The notes beneath the pieces were generated by a model, which had not been told where the DNA came from, did not search any database, and saw nothing but the letters and a program-made list of their open reading frames with translations. Shown piece after piece: positions 8,279 through 16,366 of a DNA stretch of 64,000 nucleotides. The position numbers and the translations under genes were made by a program. The stretch's first letter is position 1. The number at the start of each line of letters is the position of its first letter. The DNA is from [Actinomadura] parvosata subsp. kistnae (GTDB lineage Bacteria; Actinomycetota; Actinomycetes; Streptosporangiales; Streptosporangiaceae), in NCBI RefSeq assembly GCF_900323885.1, contig NZ_OOHJ01000023.1:124001-188000 (forward strand). The letters are read 5' to 3'.

Positions 8279-8725
8279 ATGATGATGGAAGACGGCGCGC
8301 ACGAGCCCGTCCAGGTGCACTTCGACGACCTCGACGCGATGGGCCTGCTGCACAACTCCCGCTACGCGCTGCTGGTCGAGCGCGCCATCGGCGCCTATTG
8401 GCAACGCCTCGGCTGGTCGCCCGACCCGGCCCGGTCGGCTTTCCGCGACGTGTTCCTGGCGGTCCGGGAGTTCAAGGTGACTTACCACGCGCCGATCGTG
8501 GGCGCGGGCGAGCCGGTGGTGCACTTCTGGATCGAACGTCTGGGACGCACCAGCGGCGTGTACGGGTTCCGCGTGCTGTCGCCGGACGGGGAGGTGGTCC
8601 ACGCCGACGGCTACCGCGTCAACGTCAACCTCGACCCGGCCACCCTGCGCCCCACACCGTTCAGCGACGAACTCCGCACCGCCGCCGAGCCCCTGATGCG
8701 CCAGCCGACGGTGGCGGCACGCTGA
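8279..8725 (+). CDS. hotdog-fold acyl-CoA thioesterase
   Basis: A 148-residue single-hotdog protein of the 4-hydroxybenzoyl-CoA thioesterase type. The motif HFDDLDAMGLLHNSRYALLVE (about residues 13-33) contains the catalytic-site Asp and the N-x-x-Y helix start typical of the family, followed by FRDVFLAVREFKVTYHAPI. It hydrolyses an acyl- or aroyl-CoA to free acid and CoA in the cytoplasm. A GGAGGA Shine-Dalgarno (8267-8272) precedes the first of three consecutive ATG codons; the first gives 6-base spacing. It begins 2 bases after the TetR gene, so the two form an operon. Confidence 0.88.
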   Translation: MMMEDGAHEPVQVHFDDLDAMGLLHNSRYALLVERAIGAYWQRLGWSPDPARSAFRDVFLAVREFKVTYHAPIVGAGEPVVHFWIERLGRTSGVYGFRVLSPDGEVVHADGYRVNVNLDPATLRPTPFSDELRTAAEPLMRQPTVAAR

Positions 8726-8753
8726 GATCGCGTGCGCGCAGTGCTATGGCGTA

Positions 8754-8767
8754 CACCGGCGCCGGTG
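8754..8767. terminator. possible bidirectional terminator
   Basis: The perfect 14-bp palindrome CACCGGCGCCGGTG sits between the convergent thioesterase (+) and membrane protein (-) genes. It can form a short GC stem but has no U-run, so this is a weak call. Confidence 0.35.
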
Positions 8768-8781
8768 CGAGTCTCGCGCGC

Positions 8782-9426
8782 TCAGGGCATGCGTGCCGGT
8801 GCCGACCGGTCGGTCTGTGCCGTGGGGTGGGTCTGTGCCGTGGGGTGGGTCTGTGCCGTGGGGTCGGTCTGGGACATGGAGCCGAGCTGAGACCGGCGCG
8901 CCGCCACGGTGCGCCAGCTCACGGTCACGGCACCCGCCAGCAGCACGATCCCCGACAGCACGCCGCTGAGGAACGGCACCCAGGCCGCGGCCGACGTCGG
9001 CGCCAGGACGAGCCCCGCCACGCCGAGCAGGCTCAGCACCACACCAGGAACGGCGATGTCCCAGGTCTTCCAGATGGGTGCCAGAGCGACGAAGTGCACC
9101 CCGACGACCAGCGCCACCCACGCCACGTTCGCCTGCTCGGGGGTTCCCAGCGCGGCGAGCACCCGCAGCCCGCCGAACAGCAGGACCACCTCGGCCGCCA
9201 CGATGACGAGATAACCCCGCCCGAACATCGCCCCGCGCGGAGCCCCGCTCCCGTCCCGCTGCCCGCGCGCGGCGGTGAACCACAGGACGAGCACGACCGC
9301 GGCCCCCAGACCCGCCACCACCCGCAGCAGGAGCGCGACGGTGCTGTTGAGCGGGTCGTGCGCGTTCACGAAGACGAAGACGGCGCCGAACACCGCGCCG
9401 ATCAGCAATCCGGTCATACGTTGCAT
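8782..9426 (-). CDS. multi-pass membrane protein with repeat-bearing C-tail
   Basis: About 214 residues with six or so hydrophobic helices: TGLLIGAVFGAVFVFV near the start, a second after a short loop, then helices around YLVIVAAEVVLLFGGL, VAWVALVVGVHFVALAPIW, a G-rich helix and LSGVLSGIVLLAGAV. The IWKTWDIAVPG segment is conserved-looking. I do not recognise a function. The last 30 residues are a hydrophilic tail made of a six-residue TAQTHP-type unit encoded by an 18-bp tandem repeat. Starts at 9435, 9426 and 9417 are all possible; none has a strong Shine-Dalgarno. The 9427-9639 gap contains no other supported gene. Confidence 0.65.
   Translation of the reverse strand: MQRMTGLLIGAVFGAVFVFVNAHDPLNSTVALLLRVVAGLGAAVVLVLWFTAARGQRDGSGAPRGAMFGRGYLVIVAAEVVLLFGGLRVLAALGTPEQANVAWVALVVGVHFVALAPIWKTWDIAVPGVVLSLLGVAGLVLAPTSAAAWVPFLSGVLSGIVLLAGAVTVSWRTVAARRSQLGSMSQTDPTAQTHPTAQTHPTAQTDRSAPARMP
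8814..8867. repeat. 18-bp tandem repeat in frame inside a coding tail
   Basis: Three exact-length 18-bp units starting at 8814, 8832 and 8850 (TCTGTGCCGTGGGGTSGG) encode the repeated PTAQTH residues near the C-terminus of the membrane protein on the minus strand. Confidence 0.9.
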
Positions 9427-9639
9427 GCCAACCATTGAACGGGGCTGCGGAAGGTCACCGCATGGGCCCTGGGGCGAGCTCGAGGTCGCCCTGGCCCTAC
9501 CTTGACGACGATCCGCCGCATGGAGCAAACGATGATGAAAGCGACAAAGCGAGGGGCGGGACTCTACTGAATCGGAGAGGCCGAGAGATCGAGGTCCCGT
9601 TCGGCGGATACCTGAACTAGATCTCGACTGGAGCTGGTG

Positions 9640-10068
9640 ATGGGAACCTGGGGAACAGGGCCGTTCGACAGTGACACTGCCGAGGATTTCCTCGACGAGC
9701 TGGAAGAACGGCCTGCGTCGCAGCGAGTGGCGGTCATCGAGAATACTTTTCGGGCCGCCATCGAGGCGGCGGGCAGTCCCAATGCCCCGGTGCTGCCCGA
9801 GGAAGTGGTGGCTGCCGCCGCCGTGGTCGCGGCCAATGTTCCGGCCGGAAGTTCCTTCTCTTGGAACGAGGAGTATCCGGACATCACAGAATGGCTGATG
9901 AAGCCGATCATGCCCGACCTCGCCTTGACCGCGATTCGGGCGCTGGAAATGACGCTGCCCGCAGACGGCTGGTTCTGGAGGAGTTGGGTGGACGCGGGAG
10001 AGAGGGAAGAGGCCCAGGCGACGATCGACAGTCTGAGATCCGTCCTTCGCCTTGTCGGTGAAAGCTGA
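9640..10068 (+). CDS. DUF4259 domain-containing protein
   Basis: A 142-residue protein starting MGTWGTGPFDSDTAEDFLDEL, the hallmark N-terminus of DUF4259 proteins, and containing a second conserved stretch around DGWFWRSWVDAGEREE. Members are small soluble proteins common in actinomycetes with no established function. The ATG at 9640 is chosen over a GTG three bases earlier because GGAG (9630-9633) is then well placed. Its codons use more A/T in third position than the neighbours (for example GAGAATACTTTTCGG), which hints at acquisition from elsewhere. It stands alone. Confidence 0.8.
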   Translation: MGTWGTGPFDSDTAEDFLDELEERPASQRVAVIENTFRAAIEAAGSPNAPVLPEEVVAAAAVVAANVPAGSSFSWNEEYPDITEWLMKPIMPDLALTAIRALEMTLPADGWFWRSWVDAGEREEAQATIDSLRSVLRLVGES

Positions 10069-10328
10069 CCCATGGCGCTCCATGGTGGTGAAGGCTCGTG
10101 CCCATGAGCAGGGGAGTGGGCACGCCCTCTCCCGGAAGGCGGAGAGTACGCGCCCCCACGCGCGGGGTGAAACGTATGCGCGGGGGGACAGGCGGAACGT
10201 ACTACGCCGTCACCCTCAAAGCCCGACACGGTGACCCGGCGCCCTGCGGTTCCGGCCCGAGCGGACGCCTGCTCAGCAGGTATACCCCGTTCCGCGTACG
10301 ACAGCGTCCGTGATGGCCGGGCCGTGGG
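10069..10328. other. intergenic region, no gene seen
   Basis: A 260-bp gap between the convergent DUF4259 and LuxR genes. It contains a weak hairpin (CTCTCC at 10127-10132 pairing with GGAGAG at 10141-10146) that could end transcription, and a short GCGC-rich palindrome near 10150. Short open readings here overlap in several frames and have no support. Confidence 0.5.
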
Positions 10329-11054
10329 TCATCTCGCCGTTCCCCGTAGGTAGGCGAGCACCGCCAGCACCCGGCGGTTGTCGTCGGCTGTGGCCGGGAT
10401 TTCCAGTTTGGCGAACAGGCTCGCCACGTGCTTGCCCACGGCCGCCTCCGTGATCGACAGGGCGCGGGCGACGGCGCTGTTGGAGCGGCCCTCGGCGATC
10501 AGGGCGAGCACCTCGCGTTCGCGGGCGCTGAGCCGGCGCGTGGGCTCCGTGACCTCCCTGGCTCGGGCCCACGTCCGTTCGAACAGGTCGATGAGGGCGG
10601 TGATCAGGCTCTGCTGGCGGATCGCCAGCGCGCCCGGCGCGTACGGGACGGGGGTGAGCCGGAGGAAGGCCAGCGTGCGGTCGAAGATGACCAGTTGCTG
10701 GACCGGCTCGTCCACCACCCGGTGCAGGTCGCCAGCGGCGTGCAACTGCCTGATTCGGGCCGCGCGGATCGGGTCGTCCAGGACGGTGGCGTGCACGATG
10801 GTGCGCATCCTGGTGCCGCGTTCCAGGGCGTCGAGGTTCTCGCGGCGGCTCGTGTGCTCGTTCCTGGCCGTGTCGGACACTCCCACGGGATGCATGGCGC
10901 GCACTTCCCGGGCCGAGACGGCGGCCTCCGAGATGCGCCGGCGGACGAGGGCGTTGTCCTCCAGTCGTTCCACGTCCACGGGGAGGCCCCGCAGGTCGCT
11001 CACCACCTCTTCGAGGCGGCGGGCCAGCTGGGCCAGCGGCACGCTCTCTTCCAC
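10329..11054 (-). CDS. LuxR-type regulator with PLD/TrmB-like sensor half
   Basis: A 241-residue regulator with a C-terminal LuxR helix-turn-helix: LSAREREVLALIAEGRSNSAVARAL (about 174-198) followed by ITEAAVGKHVASLFAKLEI. The N-terminal 160 residues lack a receiver domain. They resemble the effector half seen in actinomycete TrmB/LuxR regulators, where a region such as RGTRMRTIVHATVLDDPIR precedes a phospholipase-D-like ligand site. Such proteins are one-component regulators. The GTG start follows GGAGG closely. No target operon is obvious; the neighbouring gene on the same strand ends 163 bases upstream and contains its own promoter elsewhere. Confidence 0.85.
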   Translation of the reverse strand: MEESVPLAQLARRLEEVVSDLRGLPVDVERLEDNALVRRRISEAAVSAREVRAMHPVGVSDTARNEHTSRRENLDALERGTRMRTIVHATVLDDPIRAARIRQLHAAGDLHRVVDEPVQQLVIFDRTLAFLRLTPVPYAPGALAIRQQSLITALIDLFERTWARAREVTEPTRRLSAREREVLALIAEGRSNSAVARALSITEAAVGKHVASLFAKLEIPATADDNRRVLAVLAYLRGTAR

Positions 11055-11217
11055 ACGCCTCCCTCATCACGCGAGCTTCCCGCCCATGCTAGACAAAACG
11101 CCCACAGCTCACATCGTGATCTACTTCGTAAAGGGCGCAGATTGGTGTCCTGCAAGCACAGATCCACCCGCTGAGGGGAGGGACGCACGGGCGCGTCCAG
11201 TTAGCATGGCCGTCCCG

Positions 11218-13899
11218 TCAGTGGCATACGGGTACAGGCCCGTCCATGGGGTCGAAGCACAGCACGATCTCGCCGAGTTGCCGGCCCTCGCGGATCAACG
11301 CCAGCGCGTCCTGTACGCGAGCCGCGGGAAAGGCGCTGAACGGGAGCGGCAGGACCCGGCCCTTCGCCAGGCCGGCCATGACCTCGGCGAACAGGCCCGG
11401 CTCGGACGGGTCGGCGAGGCCGAGCCGGACGTACCGGCCCTCGCCGGCCAGCGCTCGCTCCCAGCCGGGAGGGACGGGTCCGGCCACCACCTCGGCGCCC
11501 CGGCCGTCGGTCAGCTCCAGGACCCGGCGGGGAGCGCGCGGGTCTTGGGCGTCCAGTGTCCGCCACGCGCCCAGGGTGAGCAGGAGGTCGCGCTGGGCCG
11601 GGGTACGGGCGGCGGCGATCACCCTCGCGCCGCACTGGAGGGCGTGCCGCAGCGTGGCCAGGCCGAGCCCCGTGGCGTCGGCATGCAGGAGCAGGGTCTC
11701 GTCCGGCGACAGCTTGGCCTGGACGGTCAGAGCGAGATGGGCGTGCAGGTGCGCCAGCGGGACGGTCGCGGCCTCGGCGTCGGTCATTCCCGCGGGGATC
11801 GGGGTGAGGAGGCGGGCCCAGGTGAGGGCGTGGGAGGTGGGCGTTCCGGGGGCCAGTCCGGTAACGCGCTCGCCGGGGCGGACGCCGGTCACGCCTTCGC
11901 CGATGGCGGTGACCACGCCAGCGCCTCCCCACCGCCAAGTGGACGGGTCCCCGGTTCGCGAGCCGCGCTGGGACGAGGCGCCGGTTCGTGAGCCGCGCTG
12001 GGACGGGTCCCCGGTTCGCGAGCCGCGCTGGGACGAGGCGCCGGTTCGTGAGCCGTGCTGGGACGGGTCCCCGGTTCGCGAGCCGTGCTGGGACGAGGCG
12101 CCGGTTCGCGAGGTGCGCGGATCGTCCGGCCTCTCGACCCAGGTGAGGGGGAAGGTGGCAGCGCGGATTTCCACCGCCGCCATGCCGGGGCCGGGCGGCT
12201 CGTGGATGACGAAGCGGCTCCTTTGCGTCGAACGGCTCGGCGGGGCGGTGCGGAGCGGGCGAGCGTGGGCGCGAGGGCGGGCGGCCAGGAGGATGGAGAA
12301 GGCGTCCCGGCCAGGGGCGGTGTCGGGGCCGGTCTGGGCGATGTCGGTGAAGCCGCATTCGCGCAGCAGGGGCGGCCACTGCTCGCGGCGTAGCAGCGGA
12401 GTGCGCGGGCGGAGGGGGTCGTTCTCGGCGGCCCAGGCACGGCCGGTCGAGGCATGGCCGGCCGAGGTGTGAGCGGTCGAGGTGTCAGCGGCCCAGGCAT
12501 GGCCGTTCGAGGTGTGAGCGGTTGAGGTGTGAGCGGTTGAGGTGTGAGCGGTCGAGGTGTCAGCGGTCCAGGTGTGAGCGGGCGAGGTGGGAGTGGGCGA
12601 GGAGTGGACGGTTGAGGTGGGGGTGGGCCGGAAGAAGGTGGTCAGTGGGCCCAGCAGGAGGCACGGGTCGTGGGTTTCGACGGCCAGGAGGTGGCCGCCG
12701 GGGGTGAGCAGGCTGCGTACGCGGTCCAGGGCGGCGGGCAGGTCCCTGGCGGTGTGCAGGGCGTTGGCGGCGATGACGAGATCGTGGGCGCCGGAGGTGA
12801 AGCCCTGGGTGACGGGGTCGGCGTCGAGGTCGAGGGGCCGGTAGTCGAGGAAGTCGTGGCCGGAGAAGCGGCGGGAGGCGGCGGCGCAGGCGGCGAGGCA
12901 GGGGTCGGTGAAGGTGTAGCGGGTGAGGTGGGCGAACAGGAGCGGGAGCAGGGCGGCGGTGGTGCCGCCGGTGCCGGCGCCTATCTCCAGTACGCGCAGC
13001 GGACGGTCGCCGGGCCAGGCGGCGATGATCTGGCTGAGGAGCGCTGCGGCCGTCCGGTTGGTGAAGCGGCATACCGGTGCGACGTCGTACAGGTGCTGGA
13101 GGAGCTTGTTGTCGATCGGCTCCGGGGAGCCCTGGTGGGCAGGCGGTGCGGCGGGGTTGTGTTCGCCGCGGAGCAGGGCCGGGAGGCGCCGGGTCAGGGA
13201 GGTGGTGAGGGCTGTTTCGGTGAGGTGGGCCGGGTGTCGCAGGAGGAGGGTGCGGGTGAGCTCGTCGGGGTCGGCCGGGACGGTGAGGCGCCAGCGGCCG
13301 GTGGAGCGTGAGCGGTGTCGGGGTTCGTCGGGGCGTGGGTGTGCGGCTTCGTGGTGCCACTGGTCGTGGGAGGGCGGGGGTGTCGTCGGTCTCGGGGGCC
13401 GTTGTTCCTCGTCGCTCAGGTGGGCCAGGCCGTGCTCGTGCAGGAGGTCGAGCAGGGTGGTGGTGAAGCGGCGGTGGCGGGGGAGGAGGCCGGCGGTGAT
13501 GAGGTCGTCCATGGTGAACGGGGCGGAGGGGAGCAGCCGGGCGAGGGCGTCGGCGTAGCGGTGGAGGAGGGCGTGACGTGCCTCAGCGAGAAAGGCGTCG
13601 TGGCGGCCGGTGCGCCAGGCCGCGCGGATGCGTTCGAGTTCCTGGCCGGCGCGGGCGAGGATGACGCCGGGCATGGGCAGCTCGCACACCGCCCCGTTCG
13701 GGCAGGGCCCGGGTGTTGTCCGGTCGCTGCCGGGGCCGCACGTGGTCGCGTTGCTGCCGAGTCCGCCCGTGGTCGCGTTTCTGCCGGGCTGACGTGCGGT
13801 CTCGCAGGCCGCCGAGTCCGCGCCGTGCGCAGGCAGGGCGTCAGGGAGCGGTATGCGGGGGAGAGCGCTGGCGGGAGCCGGGGTGGGGTCGGATCGCAT
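11218..13899 (-). CDS. free-standing polyketide-type C-methyltransferase / enoyl reductase
   Basis: About 893 residues that look like two adjacent domains cut out of a reducing type I polyketide synthase. The first half is a cMT domain: a helical lead-in (ILARAGQELERIRAAW), then SAM motif I LEIGAGTGG and a TFTDP motif. A 15-bp-repeat linker follows, then an MDR-type enoyl-reductase half with GVVTAIGEGVTGVRPGERV and a nucleotide site HADATGLGLATL, weaker than the usual GGVG form. No KS, AT, ACP or KR is present in the window. The loop that normally holds the NFRDVL...Y segment is replaced by six ten-residue repeats. Start ATG 13899 or TTG 13920. Divergent from a TetR/ABC exporter operon. Catalytic competence of the reductase is doubtful. 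Confidence 0.75.
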   Translation of the reverse strand: MRSDPTPAPASALPRIPLPDALPAHGADSAACETARQPGRNATTGGLGSNATTCGPGSDRTTPGPCPNGAVCELPMPGVILARAGQELERIRAAWRTGRHDAFLAEARHALLHRYADALARLLPSAPFTMDDLITAGLLPRHRRFTTTLLDLLHEHGLAHLSDEEQRPPRPTTPPPSHDQWHHEAAHPRPDEPRHRSRSTGRWRLTVPADPDELTRTLLLRHPAHLTETALTTSLTRRLPALLRGEHNPAAPPAHQGSPEPIDNKLLQHLYDVAPVCRFTNRTAAALLSQIIAAWPGDRPLRVLEIGAGTGGTTAALLPLLFAHLTRYTFTDPCLAACAAASRRFSGHDFLDYRPLDLDADPVTQGFTSGAHDLVIAANALHTARDLPAALDRVRSLLTPGGHLLAVETHDPCLLLGPLTTFFRPTPTSTVHSSPTPTSPAHTWTADTSTAHTSTAHTSTAHTSNGHAWAADTSTAHTSAGHASTGRAWAAENDPLRPRTPLLRREQWPPLLRECGFTDIAQTGPDTAPGRDAFSILLAARPRAHARPLRTAPPSRSTQRSRFVIHEPPGPGMAAVEIRAATFPLTWVERPDDPRTSRTGASSQHGSRTGDPSQHGSRTGASSQRGSRTGDPSQRGSRTGASSQRGSRTGDPSTWRWGGAGVVTAIGEGVTGVRPGERVTGLAPGTPTSHALTWARLLTPIPAGMTDAEAATVPLAHLHAHLALTVQAKLSPDETLLLHADATGLGLATLRHALQCGARVIAAARTPAQRDLLLTLGAWRTLDAQDPRAPRRVLELTDGRGAEVVAGPVPPGWERALAGEGRYVRLGLADPSEPGLFAEVMAGLAKGRVLPLPFSAFPAARVQDALALIREGRQLGEIVLCFDPMDGPVPVCH
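11941..12120. repeat. 30-bp (60-bp higher-order) in-frame repeat in the reductase half
   Basis: Three perfect-register 60-bp blocks start at 11941, 12001 and 12061. Each is made of two 30-bp subunits, one beginning GGACGGGTCC and the other GGACGAGGCG. On the minus strand they encode alternating ten-residue units SQ(R/H)GSRTGDP and SQ(R/H)GSRTGAS. Differences between copies are single bases, so the expansion is recent. Confidence 0.95.
12430..12625. repeat. 15-bp in-frame repeat in the cMT-ER linker
   Basis: About thirteen 15-bp units of consensus GAGGTGTGAGCGGTC, encoding on the minus strand five-residue units such as TSTAH with variants AWAAD and ASTGR. The array separates the methyltransferase half from the reductase half and reads as a flexible Thr/Ser/Ala/His linker. 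Confidence 0.92.
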
Positions 13900-13963
13900 A
13901 GGACTACTGTGCGCGCCCAAACAGTCACATTCCCGCCCTCTGTCCTCACCATAAAACCACTTG

Positions 13964-13985
13964 AATGAGTGAGTACTCGCTCATT
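13964..13985. promoter_or_regulatory. 22-bp TetR operator between divergent genes
   Basis: AATGAGTGAGT followed by ACTCGCTCATT forms a 22-bp palindrome with a single mismatched pair. It lies 39 bases before the TetR start at 14025 and 64 bases before the cMT-ER start, so a dimer bound here could control both directions. The region also holds an AT-rich stretch (CATAAAACCACTTGAA) suited to a promoter. Confidence 0.82.
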
Positions 13986-14024
13986 ACGCTCCCGCCCATG
14001 AACAGAAGGCGGAGGGTGCCGGCC

Positions 14025-14630
14025 ATGGCACCGGAAGACCGCCGCGCCGCACTCATCGCCGCCACCATCCCCCTCCTCAGGGAGTACGGCGCGGCGGTGA
14101 GCACTCGTCAGATCGCCGAGGCCGCGGGCGTGGCCGAGGGGACGATCTTCGGGGTGTTCCCCGACAAGGCTTCGCTGGTGCGGGCGGCGCTGATGAGCGC
14201 GTTCGATCCGCGGCACGCCCTGGACGCGCTGGCGGCGATCCCCGCGTCGGCCGGGCTGCGGGCCCGGTTGTGCGAGGCGGTCACGATCCTGCGGACGAGG
14301 ATGAGCGCCAACGCCAACCTCCTGTCCGTCCCCAACGGACCCAAGGAGCCGATCGCGGACGACGCCGAGTTCCGCGAGCACATGCTGGACAACCGGCGCC
14401 GCATCCAGGTCGCGCTGGCCGAGCTGATGGGGCCGGATCGTGACCGGTTGCGGCGCTCGCCCGACGACGCGGCGCAGCTGCTGCTCATGCTGATCGCGGT
14501 GTCCGTGCACCGGGGTTTCGGTGCGGGCGCCGACTTCGCGGACATGGAGGACGAGGAGATCGTCTCCGTGCTGCTCGACGGGCTGCTCGTCAGGCCCTCT
14601 CCTATCCCAGACCCAGAAAGCCCCTGTTGA
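14025..14630 (+). CDS. TetR/AcrR family transcriptional regulator
   Basis: A 201-residue regulator with the HTH AGVAEGTIFGVFPDKASLV at about 34-52 and a helical C-terminal ligand domain. The ATG at 14025 is chosen because GGAGGG (14011-14016) lies 8 bases upstream; longer readings from 13998 or 13965 lack a Shine-Dalgarno and the latter would start inside the operator palindrome. It ends in TGATG overlapping the first ABC gene, so regulator and exporter are one operon. By family habit it should repress that operon and be released by an exported compound, perhaps a product of the divergent cMT-ER protein (inference). Confidence 0.9.
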   Translation: MAPEDRRAALIAATIPLLREYGAAVSTRQIAEAAGVAEGTIFGVFPDKASLVRAALMSAFDPRHALDALAAIPASAGLRARLCEAVTILRTRMSANANLLSVPNGPKEPIADDAEFREHMLDNRRRIQVALAELMGPDRDRLRRSPDDAAQLLLMLIAVSVHRGFGAGADFADMEDEEIVSVLLDGLLVRPSPIPDPESPC

Positions 14631-16366
14631 TGCTGCTCCGTCTTCTGCGGGTCCAGTTGCGGCCGTACCGGAGGGAGATCGCGCTCGTCGTGGTCTTCCA
14701 GTTCGTGCAGACGCTGGCCACGCTCTATCTCCCCACTCTCAATGCCGACATCATCGACGACGGCGTCGTCAAGGGCGACACCGGTTACATCATGCGCATC
14801 GGGCTGGTGATGCTCGCTGTCACGCTCGTGCAGATCACGTGCGCGACGGTCGCGGTGTATTACGGCGCCCGTACGTCGATGGCCCTGGGCCGTGACCTGC
14901 GGGCCGCGATCTTCCACCGGGTGCAGGGTTTCTCGGCGCAGGAGGTCGGCCGGCTCGGCGCGCCGTCGCTGATCACCCGCACGACCAACGACGTGCAGCA
15001 GGTGCAGTTGCTGGTGCTGATGGCGTTCACCATGATGGTGGCGGCGCCGATCATGTGCGTCGGCGGCATCGTGCTGGCGCTGAACCAGGACGCGGCACTG
15101 TCGTCGCTGCTGCTCGTCGCGCTGCCGGTGATGATCGCCGTGGTCGCGGTGATCGTGGTTCGGATGCGCCCGCTGTTCCGTACGATGCAGGAGCGCATCG
15201 ACCGCATCAACCAGGTGCTGCGCGAGCAGATCGCCGGCATCCGGGTGATCAGGGCGTTCGTGCGCGACCGGTACGAGCGGGAGCGCTTCGCGGGTGACAA
15301 CGACCGGCTGACGGAGGTGTCGCTGCGGGTCGGCCGGTTGATGGCGCTGATGTTCCCCACGGTCATGCTGGTGGTGAACGTCTCCAGCGTCGCCGTGGTG
15401 TGGTTCGGCGGCCACCGGATCGCCGACGGGGCCATGGAGGTGGGCGCGCTGACGGCCGTCATCTCCTACCTGATGCAGATCCTCATGTCGGTGATGATGG
15501 CGATGTTCATGTTCATGATGATCCCGCGGGCGGAGGTGTGCGCGGAGCGGATCGAGGAGGTGCTGGCGACCGAGACGACGGTGCATCCGCCGGCGTCCCC
15601 GGTGGTGCCGGCGCGCAGTGACGGCGAGCTGGAGCTGCGCTCGGTGGACTTCCGTTACCCGGGCGCGGAGGAGCCGGTGCTGTGCGGCGTGAGCTTCGCG
15701 GCGCGGCCGGGCCGTACGACGGCGATCATCGGGAGCACCGGCAGCGGCAAGACGACGCTGCTCAACCTGATCCCGCGGCTGTTCGACGCGTCGGCGGGCG
15801 AGGTGCTGGTGGACGGCGTGAACGTGCGCGACCTCGACCCGGGCGCGCTGTCGCGGGCGGTGGGCCTGGTGCCGCAGTCGCCGTACCTCTTCTCCGGCAC
15901 GGTCGCCTCGAACCTGCGTTACGGCAGGCCGGACGCGACCGATGAGGAGCTGTGGCGGGCGCTGGAGGTGGCGCAGGCGCGCGAGTTCGTGGAGGCGATG
16001 CCGGGCGGGCTGGACGAGCCGATCTCGCAGGGCGGCACGAACGTGTCCGGCGGGCAGCGGCAGCGGCTGGCGATCGCGCGGACGCTGGTGCACCGGCCCG
16101 AGATCTACCTGTTCGACGACTCCTTCTCCGCGCTCGACTACGCGACGGACGCGCGGTTGCGTGCCGCGCTGGCCGAGGAGATCGCCGACGCGACGATCGT
16201 GATCGTGGCGCAGCGGGTGAGCACGATCCGCGACGCCGACCGCATCATCGTCCTGGAGGACGGGCGGGTGGTCGGCAGCGGTACCCATGGCGAGCTGATG
16301 GACGGCTGCCCGACGTACAGGGAGATCGTCCTGTCGCAGCTCACGGAACAGGAGGCGGCGGCATGA
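14630..16366 (+). CDS. ABC exporter half-transporter A (degenerate catalytic site)
   Basis: A 578-residue half-transporter: six membrane helices (about residues 15-300) then a nucleotide-binding domain. Walker A GSTGSGKTT is near 368-376, signature VSGGQRQRL near 471-479 and Walker B LFDD near 493-496. The residue after the Walker B aspartate is Asp instead of the catalytic Glu. This is the pattern of the degenerate subunit in heterodimeric exporters such as TM287/288 and BmrCD. It starts in a TGATG overlap with the TetR gene and overlaps the next subunit as ATGA, so equal production is likely. It exports lipophilic compounds or drugs across the inner membrane together with its partner. Confidence 0.92.
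   Translation: MLLRLLRVQLRPYRREIALVVVFQFVQTLATLYLPTLNADIIDDGVVKGDTGYIMRIGLVMLAVTLVQITCATVAVYYGARTSMALGRDLRAAIFHRVQGFSAQEVGRLGAPSLITRTTNDVQQVQLLVLMAFTMMVAAPIMCVGGIVLALNQDAALSSLLLVALPVMIAVVAVIVVRMRPLFRTMQERIDRINQVLREQIAGIRVIRAFVRDRYERERFAGDNDRLTEVSLRVGRLMALMFPTVMLVVNVSSVAVVWFGGHRIADGAMEVGALTAVISYLMQILMSVMMAMFMFMMIPRAEVCAERIEEVLATETTVHPPASPVVPARSDGELELRSVDFRYPGAEEPVLCGVSFAARPGRTTAIIGSTGSGKTTLLNLIPRLFDASAGEVLVDGVNVRDLDPGALSRAVGLVPQSPYLFSGTVASNLRYGRPDATDEELWRALEVAQAREFVEAMPGGLDEPISQGGTNVSGGQRQRLAIARTLVHRPEIYLFDDSFSALDYATDARLRAALAEEIADATIVIVAQRVSTIRDADRIIVLEDGRVVGSGTHGELMDGCPTYREIVLSQLTEQEAAA

Noticed and set aside
11941..12625. Possible CRISPR array
   Set aside because: The 15- and 30-bp units are direct tandem repeats with no unique spacers between them and are in frame with a protein.
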